Position numbers and translations under genes: made by a program. The notes beneath the pieces were generated by a model. The model was not told the DNA's origin and did no database searches. It saw only the letters and a program-made list of their open reading frames with translations. Below, in pieces: positions 17,698 through 26,494 of a DNA stretch of 64,000 nt. Where the stretch lies: contig JAXLSX010000012.1 of NCBI GenBank assembly GCA_046330285.1, forward strand, positions 41,583 to 105,582, in the 5' to 3' direction. The stretch's first letter is position 1; each line of letters opens with the position of its first letter. This DNA comes from RHKX01 sp046330285. GTDB lineage: Bacteria; Actinomycetota; Thermoleophilia; Solirubrobacterales; 70-9.

Positions 17698-18719
17698 TGT
17701 CTGACCAGGATCGCCAGATCGGAATCAAGGTCGAGAACGTCAGCAAGCGCTTCGGCGACTTTCTGGCTCTCGACGATGTAACCCTCGATGTCCCGGAGGG
17801 GTCGCTGACGGCCCTGCTCGGGCCGTCCGGAAGCGGCAAGTCGACGCTGCTGCGGCTGATCGCCGGCCTCGAGCAGGCCGACGCCGGCCATGTGCTGCTC
17901 GGCGGCAACGACGTCACCGGCGTCCCCGTCCAGGAGCGCGGGATCGGTTTCGTGTTCCAGCACTACGCCGCGTTCAAGCACATGACCGTCCGCGACAACA
18001 TCGCGTTCGGCCTGAAGATCCGGAAGACGCCGCGTGACCAGATCCGCGATCGCGTCAAGGAGCTGATCCGGCTCGTCCAGTTGCAGGGGATGGCGCATCG
18101 CTATCCGTCGCAGCTCTCGGGTGGTCAGCGCCAGCGCATGGCGCTGGCGAGGGCGCTCGCGGCGGAGCCGAAGCTGCTCCTTCTCGACGAGCCGTTCGGC
18201 GCGCTCGACGCGACCGTGCGCAAGGAGCTGCGGACCTGGCTCCGCCACCTCCACGACGAGGTCAGCGTGACGACGATCTTCGTCACCCACGACCAGGAGG
18301 AGGCGCTCGACGTCGCCGAGCAGATCGTCGTCATGAACGACGGCAAGATCGAGCAGGTCGGCGCCCCGCGCGAGCTCTACGAGCACCCGAAGACGGAGTT
18401 CGTCATGGGCTTCGTCGGCGAGGTCAACCGGTTCGGCAACGCGCTGATCCGGCCCCACGACCTCGACCTCGGGCTTGTCAAGGTCGACGGCTCCGAGGAG
18501 GCGATGATCGAGCGGGTCAGCCACCTCGGCTTCGAGGTTCGCGTCGAGCTCTCGATGGCCAGCGGCGATCGCGCCTGGGCGCAGGTGACGAGGGCCGAGG
18601 CCGAGGAGCTCGAGCTCGAACAGGGTCAGATCATCTTCGCCCGGCCGAGCCGGGCGCGGGTCTTCGAGGGTGAGGAGGGGCCACCGACGGCCCCTACCGA
18701 CGAGCTCCAGGTCGCCTGA
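17697..18719 (+). CDS. cysA: Sulfate ABC transporter ATP-binding protein CysA
   Basis: 340-residue ATPase. Walker A GPSGSGKST (residues 42-50), Q-loop VFQHYAAF, signature LSGGQRQR (~139-146), Walker B LLLLDEPF (~161-168), switch VTHDQEEAL. A TOBE-like C-terminal domain (~240-330) follows, as in CysA/PotA-type proteins. Start overlaps the cysW stop. A perfect 10-bp inverted repeat spans its stop codon and may end the operon. Confidence 0.95.
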   Translation: MSDQDRQIGIKVENVSKRFGDFLALDDVTLDVPEGSLTALLGPSGSGKSTLLRLIAGLEQADAGHVLLGGNDVTGVPVQERGIGFVFQHYAAFKHMTVRDNIAFGLKIRKTPRDQIRDRVKELIRLVQLQGMAHRYPSQLSGGQRQRMALARALAAEPKLLLLDEPFGALDATVRKELRTWLRHLHDEVSVTTIFVTHDQEEALDVAEQIVVMNDGKIEQVGAPRELYEHPKTEFVMGFVGEVNRFGNALIRPHDLDLGLVKVDGSEEAMIERVSHLGFEVRVELSMASGDRAWAQVTRAEAEELELEQGQIIFARPSRARVFEGEEGPPTAPTDELQVA

Positions 18720-18730
18720 GCCTGGAGCTC
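18702..18730 (+). terminator. Inverted repeat across the cysA stop
   Basis: GAGCTCCAGG (18702-18711) and CCTGGAGCTC (18721-18730) form a perfect 10-bp stem with a 9-nt loop containing the TGA stop. No T-tract follows, so it is either a T-less terminator or an mRNA 3'-end stabiliser. Confidence 0.45.
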
Positions 18731-18759
18731 GACCCTCGGGTACAGGGCGATCAGGTGCT

Positions 18760-18996
18760 GTGAGCGCTGTCGAGCTCGGTGCAGCGGCACTGATCGTCCT
18801 GGCGATCGTCGTCTGCGTGGGCGCGGTCGTCGTCTCGGCGGCTGACGCCGGGCGGATCGTCGCCCAGCGCCTCGCCGAGCGGGCCGAATCGCGGGCTGGC
18901 CATGGAGGCCCCGTCGCCCCCGGGAAGGGCGAGCGCTCGCGCGACCCGCATTCGCGGCCGGCGCTCAGCGAGAGGCGGCCGCACCGCCGCCGCTGA
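18760..18996 (+). CDS. Small single-pass membrane protein (hypothetical)
   Basis: Putative 78-residue protein: one N-terminal membrane helix (ALIVLAIVVCVGAVVVSAA), then a basic, arginine-rich cytoplasmic tail (AERAESRAGHGGP, LSERRPHRRR). The GTG at 18760 is chosen because it begins just before the helix. No known family. It lies between cysA and the convergent Rrf2 gene, 40 bp after cysA, and might ride on that operon. Confidence 0.45.
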   Translation: MSAVELGAAALIVLAIVVCVGAVVVSAADAGRIVAQRLAERAESRAGHGGPVAPGKGERSRDPHSRPALSERRPHRRR

Positions 18997-19005
18997 GCCG
19001 ACGGC

Positions 19006-19464
19006 TCAGTGCGATTCCCAGACCTCGGGGCGACCGACGATCTCGTCGACCGGCCCGGGTAGCTCGCCGGCGACGATGTCGGCCAGCGTCACCGACTCGA
19101 GCACCTCGCGGATGTTCGCCCTCAGGCCGACCCAGACGTCCTGGAGCTTCTGGGCCCGGCCGAGGTATTCGAGATCCTCGGGCCGCTCTCCGCGCACGGT
19201 CGCGAGCGGGCCGTCGACGACGCGGATGATCTCGGCGACGGTGACCTTCTCGGCCGGCCGCGCGAGCCAGTAGCCGCCTTCGGCGCCGCGCTGGCTCTGG
19301 ACGAGCCCCGAGTGCCGGAGCTCGCCGAGGATGTTCTCGAGGAACCGCAGCGGGATCCCCTGGGCCTCGGCGATCCGGTCGCCCTTCATCGGCCCCTCCT
19401 GATCGGGTCCCGCCAGCGCGATCGCAGCGCGCACGGCGTAGTCGGCTTTGGCGGAGATCCTCAA
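19006..19464 (-). CDS. Rrf2 family transcriptional regulator
   Basis: 152 residues. The N-terminal winged helix begins with the family signature RISAKADYAVRA and contains IPLRFLENILGELRHSGLV (recognition helix region, ~37-55) and SQRGAEGGYWLARP (wing). The three clustered cysteines that hold the Fe-S cluster in IscR/NsrR are absent (there are none in the protein), so it is of the CymR-like, cluster-free type, which in Firmicutes controls sulfur uptake. Facing the sulfate operon it is a plausible regulator of it (inference). The start is a TTG, fixed by the conserved N-terminus. Confidence 0.88.
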   Translation of the reverse strand: MRISAKADYAVRAAIALAGPDQEGPMKGDRIAEAQGIPLRFLENILGELRHSGLVQSQRGAEGGYWLARPAEKVTVAEIIRVVDGPLATVRGERPEDLEYLGRAQKLQDVWVGLRANIREVLESVTLADIVAGELPGPVDEIVGRPEVWESH

Positions 19465-19507
19465 GGTCGGTCCATTGTTCCGACTCGGCGGCTGGAGCGT
19501 TCGGCGG

Positions 19508-21019
19508 TCAGCCGAACCGCATGACGAGCGACCACCGCGGCCCCTTCGTCTCCACCGTGACCAGGCTCCCGTTCGCCTTGCCGCGGAAGATCGCGGCTGC
19601 GCCGAGGTTGTCGCCCTTGATGAACCACTGGTGCTCGACCGGGAACCAGAGTTCGATCGGCCCGTCGCCGGGCTTCGCTCCGCGGCCCGAAGCGCGCAGG
19701 ATCTTCGCCTCGGGATCCCAACTCATTGAATCGAGCTGCCCCGGCGCTCGCCGCACGTAGCCGCGGCGGATGTCCTTGACGAGCTTGCGGTGCATCCCGA
19801 CGATCCGGTTGCCGCCGTTCGAGCAGTCCATCTCGAAGATGTTCCAGGGCGGCAGGGGCGGCTCGCCGCCGTGGGTCGCCGCGTGGGGGTCGCCACAGGA
19901 CTGCTTCCAGGTCCAGAGCGTCGCGCCGATCCGGAACTCGTCCTGGAGCGCCTGGTGGGAGTTGAAGTAGTCGCCGGCCGCTCCGGTGGCGCGGGCTGGG
20001 TCGCCGCCCCATTCGCCGGTCAGAACCGGGGCGCCGCCGAAGTTGGCGGCCGATTCCGCTACCGCGGTCTCGAATTGCGCGCGGCTGGGTGGTCCCTCGC
20101 CGCCGATGCTGCCGCCGTAGAGGTGCGGGGAGTAGACGATGTTGCGATCGTGGTCGAAGGGGGGAGGAGGGCCCTGGCCGATCAGCGACCAGAGCACGCT
20201 CGGCTCGATCAGGACCAGATGGCTGAAGCCGCCGCCACGCCGCTCTCCGCGCCTGATCGCCGCCAGCGAGCGCTCGTAGAAGGTCCCGAGCTGCGCCGTC
20301 TCGGTGCCGCCGAAGGCTCCGGGCTCGTTCATCACGTCGATCCCGGCCACCGCCCGGGAGCCGGCGAAGCGCTCGGCGACGTGGGCGAGCATCCGCGTGT
20401 AGCGCGTCTGGACTCCGACGCCTCCGGGCCCCGGCGTGTCGGCGAAGAAGTTCCGCCAGGCGGCGCTGACGGCCGGATTCACCTCGCGGGCGTTCGTGAA
20501 GCAGCGGGGTTGATCCTCGTCGAGGGTCGCCCAGCCCGGCGCCCCGTCCCAGCCGAAGGCGGGCTCGGAGCCCTCCGGGCAGTCCTCGCCCGGCCTCGCG
20601 GCCAGCGTGGCGCCCCACGCGTCCTGGTGGAAGTCGACGATCGTGTAGACGCGCTGGTCGCGGAGGCGGCCGATCCACTTCCCGACCCGGTCGAGGTAGC
20701 GCTCGTTGTAGCGGCCGGGCTTCGGCTCGACCCGCGACCAGGAGACGATCAGCCGGACGACGTTCCAGCCCATCCCGGCGATCCGCTTCGGGTCGCGGCG
20801 CTCGAGCGGCAGCGTCGGGTCGACGTCCGTCCCCTGCCAGTACTCGCCGAGGGCATTGACGTTGACGCCCCGGAGTAGCACCTCGCGGCCGCGGGAGTCG
20901 ACGATCCGGCCACCGGAATCGGGGTCGGGCTCGGCGGAGAGGCGGGGGAGGGCGGAGGCCTGGGTGGCGCCCGTCAGGACGATCGCGGCCGCGACCAGGG
21001 CTGTGATCCAGGCCTTCAT
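19508..21019 (-). CDS. Secreted glycoside hydrolase, GH5 (endoglycoceramidase-like)
   Basis: 503 residues with a Sec signal (~1-23). The catalytic barrel shows LLRGVNVNALGEYW near the N-terminus, IVDFHQDAW (~127-135), acid/base Glu232 in DVMNEPG, a SPHLYGG segment (~298-304), and nucleophile Glu336 in LTGEWGGD. The order RGVN...DFHQD...NEP...GEWG matches GH5 endoglycoceramidase-type enzymes that cut glycolipids or beta-glucosides. A C-terminal beta-sandwich (~410-503) resembles their accessory domain. Substrate not certain. It stands alone between the Rrf2 gene and the FAD oxidoreductase. Confidence 0.85.
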   Translation of the reverse strand: MKAWITALVAAAIVLTGATQASALPRLSAEPDPDSGGRIVDSRGREVLLRGVNVNALGEYWQGTDVDPTLPLERRDPKRIAGMGWNVVRLIVSWSRVEPKPGRYNERYLDRVGKWIGRLRDQRVYTIVDFHQDAWGATLAARPGEDCPEGSEPAFGWDGAPGWATLDEDQPRCFTNAREVNPAVSAAWRNFFADTPGPGGVGVQTRYTRMLAHVAERFAGSRAVAGIDVMNEPGAFGGTETAQLGTFYERSLAAIRRGERRGGGFSHLVLIEPSVLWSLIGQGPPPPFDHDRNIVYSPHLYGGSIGGEGPPSRAQFETAVAESAANFGGAPVLTGEWGGDPARATGAAGDYFNSHQALQDEFRIGATLWTWKQSCGDPHAATHGGEPPLPPWNIFEMDCSNGGNRIVGMHRKLVKDIRRGYVRRAPGQLDSMSWDPEAKILRASGRGAKPGDGPIELWFPVEHQWFIKGDNLGAAAIFRGKANGSLVTVETKGPRWSLVMRFG

Positions 21020-21075
21020 GCGCGGGCGAGACTAGCGGCGCCGGGCTCCGCTCGCGCCACTCCGTCCGCGCGGGC

Positions 21076-22842
21076 CTAGGCGGCGCGGACCCGGCGCGAC
21101 TTCTCCTGCAGCTTCCGGCTCGCCTCGAGCGAGTCCCAGCCCGGCAGGTGCGTCGTCAGCGTCGCGGGGTCGGCGAACACCGCTCCCTCGGCGAGCTCCT
21201 TGCGGAGGTCGCGGTCGAGGGCGATCGCCGCACACTCGAAGCCGCCGGACATCGCGGCGACGATGCCGTGACCGCTCCGGCTGGAAACGCCGCCGAGGAT
21301 CAGCCCCTCGATCTCGGTCCGGTGCCCGGGGCGTAGCGGCCCGAACTGGTCGGTCGCGAGCTCGATCCCGTAGCAGGAGCCGCCGGAGGAGAGCGTGTAC
21401 CGGGTCTGCGTCATCGGGGTCGCCGTCTCGCGCCAGAGGATGTGTTCGCGGAGCGGGCCGAGCTTCTCCTCGGCCCGATCGATCAGGCGCTCGGTCAGCT
21501 CTTCCTTGGCCTTCAGGTACGAGGCCTGCTTGCTGTACTTGCCGTGCTCGTCCTCGTCATGCACACCCCAGGCCTCGGGGTCGGGAGTCGCCCACGTCAT
21601 CAGCTCGACCGTGGAGCAACCCTCCGGGGCGTGTCCGCCGCCCCCCGGGTCCTTGGCGCTCGCCGAGGAGATGTAGACGGGCGGCTCCTCGTCGAGCCTG
21701 CCCTCGGCCACGGGCTCGTAGTAGGCCTCCTGGTCGTAGCGGGTGTGGAGCCAGTAATTGGTCGCCGGCATCCGCTCGGAGATGTCGAAGTCGAGCCCGA
21801 GGTAGACGTTGACCAGGGGGGTCGCCATCCGGTATCCGGCGACCTGCTCCCGGGTCTGCTCGGAGACGGCCTCGTGGTCGAGCAGCTCGAGGAAGAGGTG
21901 CTTGATGTCGCCGGTGGCGATGACCTGGGCTGCGTCGATCGTCTCGCCGCCCTCGAGCTCGACGCCGCTGACCCGGTGGTCGCCCTCGCCGTCCGCCTCG
22001 GTCAGGACGCGGCTGACCGCGGCGCGGGTGCGGACCCGCCCGCCGTTGGCGTGGATCAGCTCGACGAGCTGGCCGACGAGCTCCTGGCCGCCGCCTTTGA
22101 TGTAGAAGGCGCCGTCCTGCATGTAGTGGTCGATCAGGCCCGCGTGCATCAGCACGGGGGTGCGGGAGGGAGGGGTCGCGTAGTCGCCTGCCTGCGCGGT
22201 CAGCACGCCCCGGGCCCGTTCGCTCAGGTAGTGCTCGTCGTAGAGCTCGGTCAGCGGTCGCATCCCCCAGGCGACGACGGTGGGGGCGAGGCGCATGTAC
22301 TCCTCGAAGTCGGTGTCGGCATTGGGGACGCCGACCCGGCGCAGCTCCTCGATCGCGCTCCGGAGAACCCCGGTGACCGCCCGGATGCCGTCGTCCTCGT
22401 AGGGGAACGTCTCGGCGAGCCTGTCGGTGTAGGCATCCCATCCCGCCGGCACCTTGAACTCGAGGTCGGGGAAGACGAACGTGTCGAACCCGTCGGGATC
22501 GAGCTCGGCGAAGCCGATCCGGTCGCCGAGCCCGAGGCCGCGGAGGAGCTTCGACATCTCCCCGGTCCTGACGCCGCCGATGTAGTGGAAGCCGACGTCG
22601 AACCACCACTGCTTCTTGCGCCGGAAGGTCTGACTGCAGCCGCCGGCGACGTCGTGCTGTTCGAGCACGAGCACCGTCTTGCCGTTGACGGCCAGGTAGG
22701 CGCCGGCGGTCAGGCCGGCGAGGCCCGACCCGATCACGACGACATCGGGCGCATCGGGGAGGGGCGGGACGGTCTTCGTCCAGCGCTCCGTCGCCGGAGG
22801 TGCGTCCGCTGCTGCCGTATAATCATCAATGTGACTAGTCAT
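21076..22842 (-). CDS. FAD-dependent oxidoreductase (phytoene desaturase / retinol saturase-like)
   Basis: 588 residues. A Rossmann FAD motif VVVIGSGLAGLTAGAYLA (~34-51) is followed by VLEQHDVAGGCSQTF; C-terminal LILGGVSSRSGHGI (~525-538) closes the FAD site. The overall plan matches the CrtI / CrtISO / all-trans-retinol 13,14-reductase group, which desaturate, isomerise or saturate polyenes. No carotenoid genes are adjacent. It is divergent from a PadR regulator, with a palindromic operator over its start; a -10-like TATAGT ends 7 nt before the ATG, suggesting a leaderless transcript under PadR control. Confidence 0.85.
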   Translation of the reverse strand: MTSHIDDYTAAADAPPATERWTKTVPPLPDAPDVVVIGSGLAGLTAGAYLAVNGKTVLVLEQHDVAGGCSQTFRRKKQWWFDVGFHYIGGVRTGEMSKLLRGLGLGDRIGFAELDPDGFDTFVFPDLEFKVPAGWDAYTDRLAETFPYEDDGIRAVTGVLRSAIEELRRVGVPNADTDFEEYMRLAPTVVAWGMRPLTELYDEHYLSERARGVLTAQAGDYATPPSRTPVLMHAGLIDHYMQDGAFYIKGGGQELVGQLVELIHANGGRVRTRAAVSRVLTEADGEGDHRVSGVELEGGETIDAAQVIATGDIKHLFLELLDHEAVSEQTREQVAGYRMATPLVNVYLGLDFDISERMPATNYWLHTRYDQEAYYEPVAEGRLDEEPPVYISSASAKDPGGGGHAPEGCSTVELMTWATPDPEAWGVHDEDEHGKYSKQASYLKAKEELTERLIDRAEEKLGPLREHILWRETATPMTQTRYTLSSGGSCYGIELATDQFGPLRPGHRTEIEGLILGGVSSRSGHGIVAAMSGGFECAAIALDRDLRKELAEGAVFADPATLTTHLPGWDSLEASRKLQEKSRRVRAA

Positions 22843-22853
22843 AAAGTTGACTA
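22832..22853. promoter_or_regulatory. Probable PadR operator
   Basis: Three TGACTA/TAGTCA half-sites: the perfect palindrome TGACTAGTCA (22832-22841) and TGACTA at 22848-22853, which with TAGTCA at 22836-22841 makes an inverted repeat of 18 bp. It covers the start codon of the FAD oxidoreductase and its TATAGT box (22850-22855, minus strand), in the 44-bp gap to the divergent padR-like gene. Confidence 0.55.
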
Positions 22854-22886
22854 TATAGCAGGAGTCGGCCCACGGGGAGGCGACGG

Positions 22887-23438
22887 ATGGCGCTGAGGCA
22901 CGCCGTGATGGCCGCGCTCGCGAGCGGCGAGTCGACCGGTTACGAGCTCTCGAAGCGCTTCGACCACTCGGTCGCGAACTTCTGGCCGGCTTCGCGCCAG
23001 CAGATCTACCGCGAGCTCGACCGGCTCGAAGCCGACGGGCTCGCGACCGCGCGCCGCGTCCGCCAGGCCAAGCGGCCCGACAAGCGCGTTTTCAGCCTGA
23101 CTCCGGCCGGCCACGAGGCGATCGACGAGTTCGTCCGCGCCGAGTCCGCGCCGACGATGGTCCGCGACGACCTGCTGGTGAAGGTGGCCGCCCTCGACGG
23201 CGACAACCGCGAGGACGTCGCGGCCGCCGTTCGCGCTCGCCTCGCCCATCACCGGGAGAAGCTGGACGCCTACATCGAACTGCGCGATGGCGCGCTCGGT
23301 GACGTCAGCGAGGAGGAGTTCCTCGCCGCGGGCCCCGATCAGCCCGGGTTCGGGCCCTATCTGACGCTGATGCGGGGGATCGCCTTCGAGCGGGAGTCGG
23401 TCCGCTGGGCCCGATCGGTGCTCGACCTCCTCGAGTGA
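22887..23438 (+). CDS. PadR family transcriptional regulator
   Basis: 183 residues. N-terminal winged helix typical of PadR: ALRHAVMAALASGESTGYEL (residues 2-21), ASRQQIYRELDRLEADGLA (~35-53) and KRVFSLTPAGHEAI. The C-terminal half (PadR C / Vir-like) is helical with LLVKVAAL and YLTLMRGIAFERES, the dimerisation region. PadR proteins are repressors often released by phenolic or hydrophobic compounds. GGGGAGG lies 6-8 nt before the ATG. Divergent to the oxidoreductase whose promoter it probably represses, along with its own. Confidence 0.9.
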   Translation: MALRHAVMAALASGESTGYELSKRFDHSVANFWPASRQQIYRELDRLEADGLATARRVRQAKRPDKRVFSLTPAGHEAIDEFVRAESAPTMVRDDLLVKVAALDGDNREDVAAAVRARLAHHREKLDAYIELRDGALGDVSEEEFLAAGPDQPGFGPYLTLMRGIAFERESVRWARSVLDLLE

Positions 23439-23462
23439 GCGCGGCCGGGCACACGGCCCGGG

Positions 23463-26072
23463 CTACGGGGTGCCGGTGTACCCGTTCGAGAAGCAGAGCC
23501 GGGTCGAGTCGATGCACTGCGGGACGCCCTCGCCGCGGAGGAAGCTTCCCTCCTGCAGGAGGCCGTCAGCGGCCGCCCGCGGGTAGCCGTGCGGGTCGCC
23601 GCCGTAGCCCCACTCGGGACGCGGCGGGACGTTGGCGCTCGGCGCGGTCCCGGAACCCTGCCCCCTTGTGCCGGTGAACGAAACCGGCCCGCCGTCGTAG
23701 TAGACGAGCATGCTCCCGCCCGTGTAGGGCGGCTTCGACGCGCCGCCCATGTCGATCTGCGGGATTCCGAGGAACGGGTTCGCATCCCAGTGCCTGCCCG
23801 CCTTCAGCGCTGGCGTGTAGACCGACGCCCCGATCGTCCGGGCCTCGACCTCGGCGGCGACGTTCGCAACCTGGTGATCGCCCATCGCTGCCTGCAGCAG
23901 CACCTCGTGCGGGGGAGTGTTCGCGAGCGGGTCGGTCGTCATGTTGTGGGCGTAGCCGTTGGCCTCGCCCCGGTCCCAGAGGAGCTGGATCAGCGAGAGC
24001 AGCAACGGTCGCTCGAGCTCGTTCGGGTAGTTGGCGTAGAGCCCGATGCCCGGGATCTTGAAGTACTCGTCCGAGTCGACGCTGCGGCGAAGCAGGGTCG
24101 AGTAGTTCATCCCGGTCACGTTGAGCACGCCGCGGTCGGCGTCGGGCTCGAGCGCGGTCAGGGCGCCGCCCATGATCGCCCCCTGGCTGACCCCCATGTA
24201 CTGGAGACGGGTGTCGGCACCGGCGCTCGTGTCGATGACCGACTCGGCGCCATCGCCGTTGTCGAACTCGAACGCTGCGTCGGTCGCGAGGCCGTCGGGG
24301 TGGATCAGGGCGCGACCGAGGTACATGAAGTTCAGGTACCCCTGCTGCATCCGGTCGGCGAGCTTGTTGAAGTTGGACATGTCGGCGAGCGCCGCGATCA
24401 CTGCCCCGAGGTCCTGCTCGGCGAAGCCCTCGAAGTCCATCGCGCACCAGATCGTGTTCTCCTGCTGCGCGAGGGCTGCCTGCCCGGTGAGCTGGTCCTG
24501 GCTGCCGAGCAGGCCATGGCCGTAGATGCCCACGGCCGCCGGATGCACCGGTCCGCTGCCGGCGACGACCGAGTCCGGGATCTCGCAGCGGAACTCGACG
24601 TCGCGGTCGTAGCTCGCGTTCCAGGTGATCTCGCCGTCGCCGTCGTGGGCGAACTCGGCCCCGCTCGGGCAACCGTCCTCGTCGAGGTAACACGGCACGT
24701 TGATCGTGCCTTCGACCCGGCGCGCGATCTGCGCCGGGATGCCGCGCTCGCCAGAGGGGATCGGGTCGCCCTGGTTGAGGACGCGCGTGATCGTCCAGCT
24801 CGGCGAGTCGCCCTGGATCTTGCGGTCGGCCAGGTTCGTGTCGCCGAGGCGGGCGAAGGCGTCGTCGCGGATCGTCGTCGCCCGGCCGGTGACGCTCTCC
24901 TCGCTCGCCACCGTGAAGTCCCAGGCCATGTAGAGGCTGTCCCGGTCGACGCCGGCCTTGGTCACGAGGTCGTCGATGACCGATTCCATGTGCGGGCGGC
25001 GCGACTCGACCTCGGGCTGGTCGGTGATGTCGTCGTCGCGGTAGACGCGGAAGCCGATCGGCGCCTCGACGGGCTCGTCGGCGGCGTTGCGGAGGTTGCG
25101 GAGCGCGACGATGTAGCGCGCGCCGAAGTCGAAGTTCTCGGCCGGCCGGATGATCAGGTTGACGGGATCGGTGTTGCCCGGGTTCTGCCCGATCCCACCG
25201 GGTCCGTTGTCGCTCGGATCGACCGCCGTCGGGTTCGAGTCGAGCTCGGCCCAGACGGGCTGGCGCTCGCCGGTGTCGGCGTTGATGACGATCACCGGCT
25301 GATCGGGGTCGTCGTAGGCGTGAAGGTCGTTCTCGGCGACGAAGCCGCTGTTCGCGAACGCCGCGGGCGTATCGACGCCGGGAATCTTGATCGTGATCAG
25401 GTTGCCGGGGCTGAAGCCGTCGGCGCGGTTCATGTCCGTCGGGTCGATGTGGGTGTCGTGGATGTTGGCCGGCATCGACTCGCGGTTGAGGTTCAGGCGC
25501 CGCCCGGTCGCCGTCGAGTCGTCGGCGACGGTGAAGTAGTCGTTCGGGAACGGCTGCAGGCAGACCGCGGGATCGAGGAAGTCGCAGCGGTCGGCGTTCT
25601 CGACCGGGACCGGGGTGTAGGGCTTGTCGCAGCGGCTCGCGTCCTTCTTCAGGTTGCGGATCGCCACGGCCTTGCGCTTGTTCCCGTTGACGCGATAGAG
25701 CGCCCGGACCCGGACCTCCTTCGCGCCGCAGCTACCGAGCCGCCGCTCGCCGTCGGCGGTGAGGGGAAGCTTGACCGTGCGCTTGCCGCTGACCCGGAGC
25801 GTCTTCCGCTCGAACAGGCTGCGCTTGCCCTCGTGTGCGGCGACGACCTTGACCTTCTCGGCGAACGGGCTCTTGACCGCGACTTCGAGCGCGCCGTCCT
25901 TCAGCAGCTGCTTCTGGCTGTCCGTCGCGACCTTGACCGCGACTTTCGGCTTGCCGGTGTCGGCGCCGGCGGAACCGGACCCGGCCTGGGTCAGCGCGAC
26001 CAGGCCGACGAGCAGGACGAACAGTGCGAGGGGTGCCCGGAGGGCGGACGCGCGGCGGCCAGGGTTCAGCAT
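23463..26072 (-). CDS. Large secreted alpha/beta-hydrolase-like protein
   Basis: 869 residues with a signal peptide (~12-35, ending GSGSAGA). N-terminal region (~40-140) is a basic Ig-like/cell-wall-binding-like module (KVAVKVATDSQKQLLKDG). The remainder carries a hydrolase-like domain with YGHGLLGSQDQ (oxyanion-type His-Gly, ~540), a nucleophile elbow GVSQG near residue 622 in MGVSQGAIMGG, and a late GDHQVAN segment that may hold the catalytic Asp/His. This is the pattern of bacterial secreted lipases/esterases of unassigned type. The ATG at 26072 is chosen as it starts directly before the signal peptide. Substrate unknown. Confidence 0.8.
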   Translation of the reverse strand: MLNPGRRASALRAPLALFVLLVGLVALTQAGSGSAGADTGKPKVAVKVATDSQKQLLKDGALEVAVKSPFAEKVKVVAAHEGKRSLFERKTLRVSGKRTVKLPLTADGERRLGSCGAKEVRVRALYRVNGNKRKAVAIRNLKKDASRCDKPYTPVPVENADRCDFLDPAVCLQPFPNDYFTVADDSTATGRRLNLNRESMPANIHDTHIDPTDMNRADGFSPGNLITIKIPGVDTPAAFANSGFVAENDLHAYDDPDQPVIVINADTGERQPVWAELDSNPTAVDPSDNGPGGIGQNPGNTDPVNLIIRPAENFDFGARYIVALRNLRNAADEPVEAPIGFRVYRDDDITDQPEVESRRPHMESVIDDLVTKAGVDRDSLYMAWDFTVASEESVTGRATTIRDDAFARLGDTNLADRKIQGDSPSWTITRVLNQGDPIPSGERGIPAQIARRVEGTINVPCYLDEDGCPSGAEFAHDGDGEITWNASYDRDVEFRCEIPDSVVAGSGPVHPAAVGIYGHGLLGSQDQLTGQAALAQQENTIWCAMDFEGFAEQDLGAVIAALADMSNFNKLADRMQQGYLNFMYLGRALIHPDGLATDAAFEFDNGDGAESVIDTSAGADTRLQYMGVSQGAIMGGALTALEPDADRGVLNVTGMNYSTLLRRSVDSDEYFKIPGIGLYANYPNELERPLLLSLIQLLWDRGEANGYAHNMTTDPLANTPPHEVLLQAAMGDHQVANVAAEVEARTIGASVYTPALKAGRHWDANPFLGIPQIDMGGASKPPYTGGSMLVYYDGGPVSFTGTRGQGSGTAPSANVPPRPEWGYGGDPHGYPRAAADGLLQEGSFLRGEGVPQCIDSTRLCFSNGYTGTP

Positions 26073-26244
26073 CGGCTTCGACTCACTCCCAATCGATGTC
26101 AGCGGTTGCGGCCGGTTCCCCTCCCTGGGTCCCGCGGCCCGACGGCTTCCACGTATATCAGAGGCGGAACACAGGTGTGCCGGTTCGTGCGTTCCGGCGG
26201 AAACGACGACGGCCCGCCGGTGGGACGGGCCGTGGGTCGTCGAA

Positions 26245-26331
<87 letters not shown>

Positions 26332-26342
26332 GAGGGGCGGCC

Positions 26343-26348
26343 ATTGTA
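26343..26348 (-). promoter_or_regulatory. -10 box of tRNA-Leu
   Basis: On the minus strand TACAAT lies 11 nt upstream of the tRNA 5' end. Confidence 0.5.
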
Positions 26349-26409
26349 AGCGCCGCGGTCCATCGGGGTCACCTCGCGATTGATTCCATCCGAAGGCCCG
26401 TCTACTCTG

Positions 26410-26423
26410 CGAACATGTGTTCC
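26410..26423 (+). promoter_or_regulatory. SOS box (LexA operator) of lexA
   Basis: CGAACATGTGTTCC fits the Gram-positive SOS consensus CGAACRNRYGTTYC at every position. It lies 71 bp upstream of the chosen lexA ATG, next to a possible TACTCT -10 at 26403, so lexA is autorepressed. Confidence 0.85.
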
Positions 26424-26494
26424 CTGCCCGGACCGCTGCGAGCGGCTCCGGAGCGCAAACCGACAGCATCATCGTCCAGGAGGGCGAAGCCGAA

